Below the pieces are notes generated by a model. That model searched no databases. It was not told where the DNA came from and saw only the letters and a list, made by a program, of their open reading frames with translations. 64,000 bases of DNA from the NCBI RefSeq assembly GCF_000826645.1, contig NZ_JXJP01000003.1, positions 310,001-374,000 of the forward strand. The letters run 5' to 3'. Position numbers and translations under genes: made by a program. How positions within the stretch are numbered: position 1 is the stretch's first letter; each line of letters opens with the position of its first letter. This DNA is from Psychroserpens mesophilus (GTDB lineage: Bacteria; Bacteroidota; Bacteroidia; Flavobacteriales; Flavobacteriaceae). Positions 9,278 through 18,743 of this stretch are shown here, piece after piece.

Positions 9278-12200
9278 TTATCTAATTATTAGTTTCTTGA
9301 TGACAGATTTAATATCTGAACTAATTCTAACTAAATAAAGTCCTGACTCTAAATTGAATTCAATACGATTTCCATTACTCACCATTTTAGAAAACACGTT
9401 TTGTCCAGCGATATTATAGACTTCCATTTGACTTTCACCTACCAAGCCTTTTATATAAATATGCTTGTCTGTCGGATTCGGAAATATGACAATATCATTT
9501 TCAAAAACTTCCGATACATGTAAGGTTGATTCCACATTAAAAGTAGCTGTAGCAACATCTGTATTTCCACACACATCAGTCAGCTCAAATATAACTTCAA
9601 TAGCATCTGGACAAGATACAGTTGCTGGTGCATTATGGATAACGGCTGGTGTTCCACAATTGTCAGTTCCCGAAAAACTATTTAACCATGCTTCATAATC
9701 AGCTTGCATATTTGGTGAACACATGATGGTCATATCAGAAGGCATGACATTCCAAATCGGACTAACATTATCTTCAACCGTTATGGTTTGAATGTGAATT
9801 GTTTCATTATTACATTCGTCAGTGGCTGTCCAAGTTCTTGTGATGGTATAATCGCCTGAACATGATCCTGAAGCTGTACTTTCATTAAAGGACATCGTTG
9901 CAATTCCACAGGTATCTGAAGCAGTTAATGTTTCTGCCGTTGGAATATTATCACATTCAACTGTTGTACTTGCTGGTAAAGGTTCATTGAATGTTGGATC
10001 ACCATTATCTTCAACCGTTATCGTTTGAATGTGAATTGTTTCATTGTTACATTCGTCAGTGGCTGTCCAAGTTCTTGTGATGGTATAATCTCCTGAACAT
10101 GATCCTGAAGCTATACTTTCATTAAAGGACACCATTGCTGTGCCACAAGTATCTGAAGCTGTAAGCGTTTCTGCTGTTGGAATGGCATCACATTCAACTG
10201 CTGTACTTGCTGGTAAAGGTTCATTGAATGTTGGATCACCATTGTCTTCAACCGTTATGGTTTGAATGTGAATCGTTTCATTGTTACATTCGTCAGTGGC
10301 TGTCCAAGTTCTTGTGATGGTATAATCTCCAGCGCATGAACCTAATGCTGTACTTTCAGTAAAAGACACCGTTGCAATTCCACAGGTGTCTGAAGCGGTT
10401 AATGTTTCTGCTGTTGGAATATTATCACATTCAACTGTTGTACTTGCTGGTAAAGGTTCATTGAATGTTGGATCACCATTGTCTTCAACCGTTATCGTTT
10501 GAATGTGAATTGTTTCATTATTACATTCGTCAGTGGCTGTCCAAGTTCTTGTGATGGTATAATCTCCAGCGCATGAACCTAATGCTGTACTTTCAGTAAA
10601 AGACACCGTTGCAATTCCACAGGTGTCTGAAGCTGTAAGCGTTTCTGCTGTTGGAATGGCATCACATTCAACTGCTGTACTTGCTGGTAAAGGTTCATTG
10701 AATGTTGGATCACCATTGTCTTCAACCGTTATGGTTTGAATGTGAACCGTTTCATTGTTACATTCGTCAGTGGCTGTCCAAGTTCTTGTGATGGTATAAT
10801 CTCCAGCGCATGAACCTAATGCTGTACTTTCAGTAAAAGACACCGTTGCCATTCCACAGGTGTCTGAAGCTGTTAATGTTTCTGCTGTTGGAATATTATC
10901 ACATTCAACTGTTGTACTTGCTGGTAAAGGTTCATTGAATGTTGGATCACCATTGTCTTCAACCGTTATGGTTTGAATGTGAATTGTTTCATTATTACAT
11001 TCGTCAGTGGCTGTCCAAGTTCTTATGATGGTATAATCGCCTGAACATGATCCTGAAGCTGTACTTTCAGTAAAAGAAACCGTTGCAATTCCACAGGTGT
11101 CTGAAGCTGTAAGTGTTTCTGCTGTTGGAATGGCATCACATTCAACTGTTGTACTTGCTGGTAATGTTTCATTGAATGTTGGATCACCATTGTCTTCAAC
11201 CGTTATGGTTTGAATGTGAATTGTTTCATTATTACATTCGTCAGTGGCTGTCCAAGTTCTTGTGATGGTATAATCTCCTGAACATGATCCTGAAGTTGTA
11301 CTTTCATTAAAGGACACCGTTGCAATTCCACAGGTGTCTGAAGCTGTTAATGTTTCTGCTGTTGGAATGTTATCACATTCAACTGTTGTACTTGCTGGTA
11401 AAGGTTCATTGAATGTTGGATCACCATTATCTTCAACCGTTATCGTTTGAATGTGAATTGTTTCATTGTTACATTCGTCAGTGGCTGTCCAAGTTCTTGT
11501 GATGGTATAATCGCCTGAACATGATCCTGAAGCTGTACTTTCAGTAAAAGAAACCGTTGGAATTCCACAGGTATCTGAAGCTGTAAGCGTTTCTGCTGTT
11601 GGAATATTATCACATTCAACTGTCGTACTTGCTGGTAAAGGTTCATTGAATGTTGGATCACCATTATCTTCAACCGTTATCGTTTGAATGTGAATTGTTT
11701 CATTGTTACATTCGTCAGTGGCTGTCCAAGTTCTTGTGATGGTATAATCGCCTGAACATGATCCTGAAGCTGTACTTTCAGTAAAAGAAACCGTTGCAAT
11801 TCCACAGGTGTCTGAAGCAGTTAATGTTTCTGCCGTTGGAATATTATCACATTCAACTGTTGTACTTGCTGGTAAAGGTTCATTGAATGTTGGATCACCA
11901 TTGTCTTCAACCGTTATGGTTTGAATGTGAATTGTTTCATTATTACATTCGTCAGTGGCTGTCCAAGTTCTTGTGATGGTATAATCGCCTGAACATGATC
12001 CTGAAGCTGTACTTTCAGTAAAAGAAACCGTTGCAATTCCACAGGTGTCTGAAGCTGTTAATGTTTCTGCTGTTGGAATGTTATCACATTCAACTGTCGT
12101 ACTTGCTGGTAATGTTTCATTGAATGTTGGATCACCATTGTCTTCAATGGTAAATGTAGCTTGCTTGGTAATTTCGTTTCCGCAGTCATCCGCTAAAGTA

Positions 12201-13945
12201 AACGTGACTGTCTCAGAAACTGAAGCACCACAGCTTATACTTAACCCAGAATTATCATTTGTAAGTGTAACATTTCCACATAAAACAGTTCCAGTAACAC
12301 TAGCTAACCAATTATTGAACTCAACAGTAGGATCTGTAATCTGATCACACTGTAACGTAACATCAGTTGGCTGGTTCGTCCAGGTTGGACCTTCAAATGA
12401 TATTTTAAAAAGTGTTCCATTATATATATTCACATAGTAAATAAAACCATCTAACGGATTTTGCATCATATGTACTATGCCATCACCAAAATTTATAGGT
12501 GCCAATTCTGATATATCACTTATCCAGTTTAACGTTCCATCAGTAAGCGTTGCTATGTTTATCCAGTTTCTTACGTAATCTGTAAACAGATATTTACCAG
12601 TCATACTACTGCCCATTGCATCACCAGTAATGTACACTCCAGCAATTGCAGTATTTCCTCTAAACTGAATTCCCGTTGTAGGAGAACCTGAAGTACCCAC
12701 TCTAGGATTTGTAGGTGTTGTTCCGTTAAACCAAGGCACACGAGCTTCGTTACTACCTCCATGACGCCAAGCAACTTCTGGTCTGTCGTGCACAAAACGT
12801 CTTAAAGCTGGATTTGAATCATCTACGAAATTTGTTGGTTGTGGACAATTATTTACAAAAGGTACATTTCCTTCATCAGGATTTGTAGTTCCACTATTAT
12901 AATAACCATTATGTTGTGTTAAGCCTTCATATAAAGGCCAACCACCATTCAAACCGGCTTTATCAAAAATATGCAAATCTTCCCAAGTTCCCCAACCTAC
13001 ATCTGCAACCTGAATGATTCCAGGATTTCCATCAGCAGGATTAGTACTACCACTATTGGGTTGAATTGACATTCTGAATGGATGACGTAAACCCATAGCC
13101 CACATTCTAGATTCTGGAGCTCTCGGATTTGAAGCATTATAGTGCGGATTTGAAGGGATTCCATCTCCTGTTGCTGGATCAAGACGCAATACTTTTCCAC
13201 AAAGCGATGTAATCATCTGACTTCTGAATGCGCCTACATTTTCCTCAGGACGCATGATGCCATCGTTGATTGCTTGTTGCCAATACGTTTCACTTGCGCT
13301 TCCTGTGTCTGTTGAAGAATAACTTGCATTATCTCCAGTCGACACCAATAAGGTCCCATCATTTGCAAAAATAACCGTTCCTCCTGCGTGTGACTCATGT
13401 GTTAATGGCACTCCAGTTGATACAGATTCTCCAAGAAGTACAGTTCTGGTATTATAATTTGTCGTTAACGGATTACTTCCAATATTTAATTGATAACGTG
13501 TTAAACGACTTATGGTCGCCTCATAATAATCATTATCATTTGGATCATAACTGGGTGTTCCATAATTCATAAGATGCTCTCGATCAACCATGTAATACAT
13601 GTAAACTAAACCGTTAGTGTCGAAGTTAGGATCTAAGCAAAAACTAGCAAAACCAAAATCTCGCCAATCTCCAACTTCATCAGAAATATCGAGAACAGGC
13701 GTCGTTTGCTTGACATATTGTGTTCCATTCCAATTGGACACATATACATGTCCGCGTTTTTCCCAAACAAACATCTTAGTTCCATCTGAATTGAAAACAA
13801 CACCCATAATGGTATTATAACCATTCTGAACTTCGGAAGCTATATAACCCGTAGGTAATTGAGCGAAAGCATTTGAAATTAGTACTAGATAAAGACTAAC
13901 AGAAAAAAACAGCCTTATATTAAGAATACGATTATAGCAAACCAT
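9278..13945 (-). CDS. Secreted glucose/sorbosone dehydrogenase-like protein with ten 79-residue repeats and T9SS sorting domain
   Basis: From the ATG at 13945 this is a 1555-residue secreted protein. A signal peptide (LFFSVSLYLVLISNAFA-Q) precedes a six-bladed PQQ/sugar-dehydrogenase-type propeller of about 480 residues (LLVSTGDN, GLRHPFRMS, DVGWGTWEDL, GGWPLYEG). These are motifs of the glucose/sorbosone dehydrogenase family, whose known members oxidise sugars with PQQ. One divergent HYR-like module follows, then ten near-identical 79-residue modules, each with four cysteines (ECD, DTCG, GSC, DECNN), one more divergent module and a T9SS type A domain (NDIVIFPNPTDKHIYI ending IKKLIIR). In-frame ATGs at 13993 and 14032 give longer N-termini but a worse signal peptide. 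The repeats probably form a stalk that displays the propeller. Confidence 0.85.
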   Translation of the reverse strand: MVCYNRILNIRLFFSVSLYLVLISNAFAQLPTGYIASEVQNGYNTIMGVVFNSDGTKMFVWEKRGHVYVSNWNGTQYVKQTTPVLDISDEVGDWRDFGFASFCLDPNFDTNGLVYMYYMVDREHLMNYGTPSYDPNDNDYYEATISRLTRYQLNIGSNPLTTNYNTRTVLLGESVSTGVPLTHESHAGGTVIFANDGTLLVSTGDNASYSSTDTGSASETYWQQAINDGIMRPEENVGAFRSQMITSLCGKVLRLDPATGDGIPSNPHYNASNPRAPESRMWAMGLRHPFRMSIQPNSGSTNPADGNPGIIQVADVGWGTWEDLHIFDKAGLNGGWPLYEGLTQHNGYYNSGTTNPDEGNVPFVNNCPQPTNFVDDSNPALRRFVHDRPEVAWRHGGSNEARVPWFNGTTPTNPRVGTSGSPTTGIQFRGNTAIAGVYITGDAMGSSMTGKYLFTDYVRNWINIATLTDGTLNWISDISELAPINFGDGIVHMMQNPLDGFIYYVNIYNGTLFKISFEGPTWTNQPTDVTLQCDQITDPTVEFNNWLASVTGTVLCGNVTLTNDNSGLSISCGASVSETVTFTLADDCGNEITKQATFTIEDNGDPTFNETLPASTTVECDNIPTAETLTASDTCGIATVSFTESTASGSCSGDYTITRTWTATDECNNETIHIQTITVEDNGDPTFNEPLPASTTVECDNIPTAETLTASDTCGIATVSFTESTASGSCSGDYTITRTWTATDECNNETIHIQTITVEDNGDPTFNEPLPASTTVECDNIPTAETLTASDTCGIPTVSFTESTASGSCSGDYTITRTWTATDECNNETIHIQTITVEDNGDPTFNEPLPASTTVECDNIPTAETLTASDTCGIATVSFNESTTSGSCSGDYTITRTWTATDECNNETIHIQTITVEDNGDPTFNETLPASTTVECDAIPTAETLTASDTCGIATVSFTESTASGSCSGDYTIIRTWTATDECNNETIHIQTITVEDNGDPTFNEPLPASTTVECDNIPTAETLTASDTCGMATVSFTESTALGSCAGDYTITRTWTATDECNNETVHIQTITVEDNGDPTFNEPLPASTAVECDAIPTAETLTASDTCGIATVSFTESTALGSCAGDYTITRTWTATDECNNETIHIQTITVEDNGDPTFNEPLPASTTVECDNIPTAETLTASDTCGIATVSFTESTALGSCAGDYTITRTWTATDECNNETIHIQTITVEDNGDPTFNEPLPASTAVECDAIPTAETLTASDTCGTAMVSFNESIASGSCSGDYTITRTWTATDECNNETIHIQTITVEDNGDPTFNEPLPASTTVECDNIPTAETLTASDTCGIATMSFNESTASGSCSGDYTITRTWTATDECNNETIHIQTITVEDNVSPIWNVMPSDMTIMCSPNMQADYEAWLNSFSGTDNCGTPAVIHNAPATVSCPDAIEVIFELTDVCGNTDVATATFNVESTLHVSEVFENDIVIFPNPTDKHIYIKGLVGESQMEVYNIAGQNVFSKMVSNGNRIEFNLESGLYLVRISSDIKSVIKKLIIR
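9758..12127 (-). repeat. Ten tandem 237-bp coding repeats
   Basis: The segment is exactly 10 x 237 bp, in frame within the sugar-dehydrogenase-like gene. Units differ by few substitutions, for example NIPT/AIPT after ECD, ASGSCSG/ALGSCAG, and TES/NES. Units 6, 7 and 8 from the protein N-terminus share the ALGSCAG variant, which suggests recent local duplication. A repeat this regular is prone to assembly collapse. Confidence 0.95.
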
Positions 13946-14116
13946 TAGAAATAGTTTAGATGGGTTGAAACTAATTTTGCTATTAATCAACATAAAGGTA
14001 GCTTGATTATAGGTTGAAAAAAAATAAACCATTCAATAAGGAAAAAAAATCGATGATAGGATTAAAATTGATACTATGCGTAGAGTTTTCTTACAGTAAA
14101 ATCCATGTATAAAAAA

Positions 14117-14136
14117 AGAGCGTTACTAAACGCTCT
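14117..14136 (-). terminator. Intrinsic terminator downstream of the SQR-like gene and small ORF
   Basis: An 8-bp GC-rich stem (14117-14124 with 14129-14136) has a 4-nt loop and, on the minus strand, a run of seven T. It closes the transcript that holds the SQR-like gene and the 33-codon ORF. Confidence 0.75.
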
Positions 14137-14201
14137 CTTTTTAAAGATATAAACGTTAATCTATATCCTCAAACCAACCAATCAAAAAACTGACAACCAC
14201 A

Positions 14202-14303
14202 TCAGTTTACTTTTCGAGTCCCTCCATGTCCTCCAGCTACAACAATCATTATTTTTATACTTAAATAAATAAATTTGAAAAACTGAAGAATAGGATTCAT
14301 CAT
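14202..14303 (-). CDS. Candidate 33-residue small membrane peptide
   Basis: This short ORF lies 49 bp downstream of the SQR-like gene stop and upstream of that transcript's terminator. It reads MMNPILQFFKF, then a hydrophobic stretch IYLSIKIMIVVA, and ends GGHGGTRKVN. It could be a one-helix inner-membrane peptide with a short charged tail carrying a glycine-histidine motif. Its position between a gene and its terminator and the clean helix-tail layout support it being real, but at this length an ORF can occur by chance. Conservation of the GGHGGTRK tail in relatives would decide. Confidence 0.4.
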   Translation of the reverse strand: MMNPILQFFKFIYLSIKIMIVVAGGHGGTRKVN

Positions 14304-14352
14304 TTTAAATCTTTGATATTTTGATATTCTTTGTGTCATACTTAATACATTT

Positions 14353-15810
14353 TTATTCCGGAATTAACCACCAAAAAGGTCGCATTTTCGCTTTGTAAAT
14401 AAAGGCATAGTGTAAAGCCAGTTTTAACCAGTGGCCTGCTAAACCTATTTCTCCAAAGGTTTTTCCCAATTGTCTTCCCTGTGTTTTTGGGTACTTTTCA
14501 TAATCTGGCACAATGGGATATGTGGTTATACTTACACCACTACCTTTAGTCATTCCATAGCCAGCGGAAGCGATACATGCAGCTCCCATATTTCCTAAAC
14601 TACCTTTATGATGAAGTGACTCCTTACCCTTTTTAATTGAATCAATGATATTATCGGCTACCAATTTTGCTGTGATCCCTGAAGGCATTCCTGTACGAGG
14701 TGGTGATGGAGAAATATCAGTTCCATTTTTACTTTTTCTTGGTTTTGAAATCGCATGTGGAGGAGCAAAAGCAATACCTGGAGCAAAAATGTTTTTATAA
14801 CTTGGATTTTGATAAGTTTCAGGCCAATCTTGAACAGACCATTTATCATAAGATTTTGTTGTATAATCTGCATCAACAATCATAAATCCTTTAAAAAGCT
14901 TTTCAGTGATATCATTTTCATTTTTATCATAAGCTTTAAAGCCATGACCTGAAAATGCTGGAATGAGCATAGCAAAATCGTAAGTTTCAGTTTTAAACTC
15001 TCCTTCTAAATTTTCATAATGCGCAACTCCATTTTCAATTTTATTGACTCCTGCGCCAAGAATCCAATTAATATCTCTGTCCTCAAAGATCATCTCTACC
15101 ATTTCACTAGACTTCATAGTCAAACTACCATAACTCAATAACATTCCATCCATTCCAAAATCACCTAGTTGATATTCATTAGAAATCCATGTAACTTCAG
15201 CCATATCTCTTACATTATGACGTCGTAATTCTTGCTCAACATTTAGTATGTATTCGAAAGCTGCACCTTGACAAGTCGATTTTGCATGTCCTGTACCAAT
15301 GAGTATTTTAGTCTTTTTACCTTTTTTCATTTCCTGAATTAAGGTATTTAATGCTTCCCAAGCATGATCTGCGTGTGTATAAGTACAAACCGAATAGGTT
15401 TTATTTTCTCCTGGAATTAAACCATCGGTTGCTTCAAAATTGAGTTTTGGACCTGTTGCGTTAATTAAATAATCGTAGGTTATTTTTTCTTTTTGACCTT
15501 TGTGAGCTCCTGCAACATATTCAGCTAAAACATAAGGCTTTTGTTCATCTTTATCTCCTTCTGGATAAAAAGAAACAGCTTTTGCCTGCTTGTAACCTAT
15601 GCCTTTCTTTTTATATAATGGTGCTAATGGAAATAAAATTTTTTCAGATTTCATTCTACCAATTCCAACCCAAATATTAGACGGAATCCATTGGTAGTTA
15701 CTGTTTGGAGAAACCACAACAACGTCATGGTCTTTAGAAAGCTTTCGTCTTAAATGTGACGCAGCTACATGTCCAGATATTCCTGCTCCTAGTATGACGA
15801 CTTTTGACAT
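14353..15810 (-). CDS. Sulfide:quinone oxidoreductase-like FAD flavoprotein
   Basis: This is a 485-residue flavoprotein of the disulfide oxidoreductase superfamily. The N-terminal VVILGAGISGHVAA is the FAD-binding Rossmann motif, and NATGPKLNFE and a second ATG-like segment follow. Three cysteines occupy SQR-like positions: Cys142 (SVCTYTHADH), Cys180 (GHAKSTCQGAAFEY) and Cys412 (GAACIASAGYG). SQR enzymes oxidise sulfide to sulfane sulfur through a cysteine pair and pass electrons to quinone. The C-terminal KMRPFWWLIP is amphipathic and could anchor it to the membrane. It differs clearly from the second SQR at 23995, so it may use another sulfur substrate. A Crp/Fnr-type dyad lies 118 bp upstream. 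Confidence 0.8.
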   Translation of the reverse strand: MSKVVILGAGISGHVAASHLRRKLSKDHDVVVVSPNSNYQWIPSNIWVGIGRMKSEKILFPLAPLYKKKGIGYKQAKAVSFYPEGDKDEQKPYVLAEYVAGAHKGQKEKITYDYLINATGPKLNFEATDGLIPGENKTYSVCTYTHADHAWEALNTLIQEMKKGKKTKILIGTGHAKSTCQGAAFEYILNVEQELRRHNVRDMAEVTWISNEYQLGDFGMDGMLLSYGSLTMKSSEMVEMIFEDRDINWILGAGVNKIENGVAHYENLEGEFKTETYDFAMLIPAFSGHGFKAYDKNENDITEKLFKGFMIVDADYTTKSYDKWSVQDWPETYQNPSYKNIFAPGIAFAPPHAISKPRKSKNGTDISPSPPRTGMPSGITAKLVADNIIDSIKKGKESLHHKGSLGNMGAACIASAGYGMTKGSGVSITTYPIVPDYEKYPKTQGRQLGKTFGEIGLAGHWLKLALHYAFIYKAKMRPFWWLIPE

Positions 15811-15897
15811 TTTTAATGCTTTATAGTTTTATAAAATGATTTAAAATGACTTTCATTGGTTTGAATATCTCCTAAAAAATCAACTTAAACTCCATAG

Positions 15898-15941
15898 TAA
15901 AGATCACTCTTTAATTATTACTACACAGTGACAATTGTTAC
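15898..15941 (-). promoter_or_regulatory. Crp/Fnr-type dyad and -7 element for the SQR-like gene
   Basis: Dyad GTGAC-AATT-GTTAC lies at 15928-15941. On the minus strand the octamer GATCTTTA (15905-15898) ends 36.5 nt from the dyad centre, the same spacing as at the other sites. The -7 match is the weakest of the set (A and TTT kept). Confidence 0.65.
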
Positions 15942-15957
15942 ATAGTAGAATTTCTTA

Positions 15958-17571
15958 TTAAAGTTTAATAATTTTCTTTTCAATGATATTTGAATTGTTC
16001 TTAAAAACTAAAAAATATTCTCCTGAAGCGATTTGATTTAAATCCATTGATATTTTTTGTAATCCTATAGTTGCATCTACATCTATTGACTTTATCTTTT
16101 TACCCAATACATCATAAACCTCCAAACTACTTTTTTCTGTATTAGGAATGAAGACTTCAACTAAATAGTCACCTTTAGAAGGGTTTGGAAATACTTTTAA
16201 ATTGTATATGTTATTCACATTAAGTTCCACATCGTCAATATTTAAGGATGCTTTATTAACAAACACTTTAAAAGCCAAATTACTAGCACTACTTTGAGTT
16301 CCTGTATTTATAAAGAAAATATTTTCCTGTGTACTTTCAATACCTCCAAAAATATAACCAATATGAGTAACACCTTCCTGTAAGCTATTAAGATCTAAGA
16401 TGTCATAAGATTGATAATTAGCAATATTATTTAATGGAATAAACTCGGCTCCTGAACCTAAAAGTGTAGGCATTTCAATATCTAAACTACTTTCTACCAT
16501 AGAACCATCATTAAATCTAGACACTTTGCTAATCGTTTTTACAAATGGTACGTTATTATCCTGAATAAGATTATTATTAGCATCGAGCTTATATTGACTC
16601 ATTCCGCCAAAAAACAGCGTGTGCATAACATTATTAAAACTATCATATATAGGAACTTTTGCACTGTGATACTGACTTAAATATTGATTAAATGTATTGT
16701 TAACTGTGTATCCGGAAGCTGTAACATCGACACTGTTTAACCATGGTAAATTTGCAGAATGCTGAAAAACACCACTAAACATGGTAAAACCTGGTGTTCC
16801 ATCTGGAAAAATTTGTGGCGTCATGTTATAATCTCTTCGATGCAAATTATTAGTATCATTTTGAGCTGAATAATTTAAGATTGATAGGTTTGAACCATCA
16901 TCACTTATTTCAAAAGTTCGTATTTCATCTGTATAGTTCTGAATAAATCCTGGTCCGTTGTTAGGACCCATCGGATTATATCGTCCCTCAAAATACTGTC
17001 CGCCACATAAATAAAACACATCATTTAATCTACCTAACTGACCTCCAGTTACGGCTAAATTACTGTTGGTTATTTGTCTAAAATAGGGTGTTATACTTGT
17101 ATTATTTATAACAGCATTTGCTAAACCATCAACATCAATTGCTGTTAGTTTATCATAAGTAATATGATCGTTTTGTGTAGCGCTAAAGCCATAACCACCA
17201 ATAATATACAAGGTATTTCCTCTTTGAATAAACTCCTGATTTGTAGATTGTAATTGTTCAAATAATGATGCTGATAATACATTTAACGATGTGCTCCATG
17301 TTTGATTAGAAGCAGGATCAACAACAAAAACATTTTTATTATTATCGTTTTCAAGAAATGAAGCAAAAGGCTGTCTTCTATGTAGACCATCTATTCTACC
17401 TCCTAGTATGATCCATTTTCCATCTGTAGTCTTACCAAAAGAAAAAGAATGAACGCTCGGAGCATTTGCAATCACTAGTGGTTCTATTTGTACTGTAAAC
17501 TGCTCTTGTGAGACACCTGGACTTGCTGCAATAATTGACAATAGAAAAATGAGTACTCTTTTAATTTTCAT
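15958..17571 (-). CDS. Secreted kelch-like beta-propeller protein with T9SS sorting domain
   Basis: This is a 537-residue exported protein. A signal peptide (VLIFLLSIIAASPGVSQ) is followed by kelch-like repeats with paired glycines: WIILGGRIDG, LYIIGGYGF, VFYLCGGQYF, TLFFGGMSQY and IGYIFGGIE. A T9SS type A sorting domain closes it (LKVFPNPSKGDYLVEV, ending IIEKKIIKL). Kelch propellers bind proteins or glycans; no catalytic residues are evident, so its function is unknown. The unexpected feature is its promoter: a Crp/Fnr-type dyad sits 54 bp upstream in the same geometry as the sulfide-oxidation genes, which implies co-regulation with them. Confidence 0.8.
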   Translation of the reverse strand: MKIKRVLIFLLSIIAASPGVSQEQFTVQIEPLVIANAPSVHSFSFGKTTDGKWIILGGRIDGLHRRQPFASFLENDNNKNVFVVDPASNQTWSTSLNVLSASLFEQLQSTNQEFIQRGNTLYIIGGYGFSATQNDHITYDKLTAIDVDGLANAVINNTSITPYFRQITNSNLAVTGGQLGRLNDVFYLCGGQYFEGRYNPMGPNNGPGFIQNYTDEIRTFEISDDGSNLSILNYSAQNDTNNLHRRDYNMTPQIFPDGTPGFTMFSGVFQHSANLPWLNSVDVTASGYTVNNTFNQYLSQYHSAKVPIYDSFNNVMHTLFFGGMSQYKLDANNNLIQDNNVPFVKTISKVSRFNDGSMVESSLDIEMPTLLGSGAEFIPLNNIANYQSYDILDLNSLQEGVTHIGYIFGGIESTQENIFFINTGTQSSASNLAFKVFVNKASLNIDDVELNVNNIYNLKVFPNPSKGDYLVEVFIPNTEKSSLEVYDVLGKKIKSIDVDATIGLQKISMDLNQIASGEYFLVFKNNSNIIEKKIIKL

Positions 17572-17594
17572 AATATTAAGGTATTTCGTTTTAT

Positions 17595-17638
17595 CAAATT
17601 TCTGAAAATTAAAAGTCTATATAAGTAACCTATGTTAC
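17595..17638 (-). promoter_or_regulatory. Crp/Fnr-type dyad and -7 element for the kelch-like gene
   Basis: Dyad GTAAC-CTAT-GTTAC lies at 17625-17638. Minus-strand octamer GAAATTTG (17602-17595) matches TAnnTTTG at five of six positions and ends 36.5 nt from the dyad centre. This implies a transcription start near 17590 and a dyad centred at about -41.5. Confidence 0.75.
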
Positions 17639-17646
17639 ATAAAAAA

Positions 17647-17666
17647 GAGCACCATATCTGGTGCTC
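17647..17666 (-). terminator. Intrinsic terminator after cydB
   Basis: A perfect 8-bp GC-rich stem (17647-17654 with 17659-17666) has a 4-nt loop, with six T following on the minus strand. Confidence 0.8.
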
Positions 17667-17696
17667 CTTTACATAATAAAAGTTATTGCTCATACC

Positions 17697-18734
17697 TTAA
17701 TAACTTGTATCATCTAATTTAACTTTACCATGGAATGTTTTATATAAAAACAAGAAATAACCGGCTAAAAGTGGTGCACCAATAAGAACAATCGTTAACA
17801 TAATACCCAGTGATTTCTGAGAAGATGCTGCGTTATAAATCGTAACACTATATTCTGGATCTATTGTTGAAGGCAAAAGCACAGGATACAACTGAAAAGC
17901 AACGAGCATTAGTAAAAATGCCATAGTTAAGGATGAAAACAATAAAGCATTTGAATATTTCTTCTTGGATACTAATCTTGGCACATTGGCAACTGCCAGA
18001 AATGCCAGTAAAGGCAACACGAAGAACAATGGGTTTTCCTTAAACTTATCAGTCACTCCGGGAATAAAAACTAAAGTATATAGAGATGTCACTGCAAAAC
18101 TTGTGATAAAAAAGACCATCCCTTTTTTCAATAGAAATGTTAATCTAGCATGCAATCGTCCTTCGGTTTTTAGCAATAAAAAAATAGCTCCTTGAGTCAT
18201 AAAAATTGAGAGTGTCGTTAACCCGACTATAATAGCATAAGGACTCAAAAATGAAAAGAAAATACCACCTTTATAAGAGAAGTTTTCATGAATTTCAAAA
18301 CCTTGTAAAATATTTCCTAAAACAACACCTAGCAAAAATGCTATTAAAACATTTGAAATAAAATAAATAATATCCCAGGATTTTCTCCACCATTTCATTT
18401 CTTCAGCACTTCTAAATTTTATGGCAGAAGAGCGCAAAACCAATAACACTAAAAATAACATAAATGGTATGTACATAGCAGACAACATAGTCGCGTACAT
18501 TACAGGAAATCCTGCAAATAGTGCTCCTCCTCCAATAATCAGCCAAACCTGATTAGCATCCCATAAAGGTCCAATGGCATTAATTGCAATACGTCTGCTC
18601 AAATCTTTCTTAAAAAACAGATGCCATGCTCCTGCTCCGTAATCAAATCCTTCCAGAATTGCATATCCTGAAAATAATAACCCAACTACTAAATACCAGA
18701 GGGTTGGATAATCGATACCTAAAAACGTTTCCAT
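17697..18734 (-). CDS. cydB: Cytochrome bd-type quinol oxidase subunit II
   Basis: This is a 345-residue polytopic membrane protein of the CydB family, with an N-terminal DYPTLWYLVVGLLFSGYAI-like helix (GIDYPTLWYLVVGLLFSGYA), LEGFDYGAGAWHLFF, and GPLWDANQVWLIIGGGALFAG. CydB pairs with CydA to form the copper-free bd oxidase, which reduces oxygen to water using quinol. It begins 9 bp after cydA and forms an operon with it. The bd oxidase is known in other bacteria to keep working in sulfide, which blocks haem-copper oxidases. That fits its position inside a sulfide-oxidation island. Confidence 0.95.
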   Translation of the reverse strand: METFLGIDYPTLWYLVVGLLFSGYAILEGFDYGAGAWHLFFKKDLSRRIAINAIGPLWDANQVWLIIGGGALFAGFPVMYATMLSAMYIPFMLFLVLLVLRSSAIKFRSAEEMKWWRKSWDIIYFISNVLIAFLLGVVLGNILQGFEIHENFSYKGGIFFSFLSPYAIIVGLTTLSIFMTQGAIFLLLKTEGRLHARLTFLLKKGMVFFITSFAVTSLYTLVFIPGVTDKFKENPLFFVLPLLAFLAVANVPRLVSKKKYSNALLFSSLTMAFLLMLVAFQLYPVLLPSTIDPEYSVTIYNAASSQKSLGIMLTIVLIGAPLLAGYFLFLYKTFHGKVKLDDTSY

Positions 18735-18743
18735 ATGCTACTA

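Noticed and set aside
9758-12127. Tandem repeat array considered as CRISPR or satellite DNA
   Set aside because: The unit is 237 bp, has no spacers and stays in frame as a protein repeat throughout.
9465-12344. Plus-strand ORFs opposite the repeat protein (for example 9465-9698 and 12045-12344)
   Set aside because: They are antisense shadows of the repeated coding sequence with no domain, promoter or start signal of their own.
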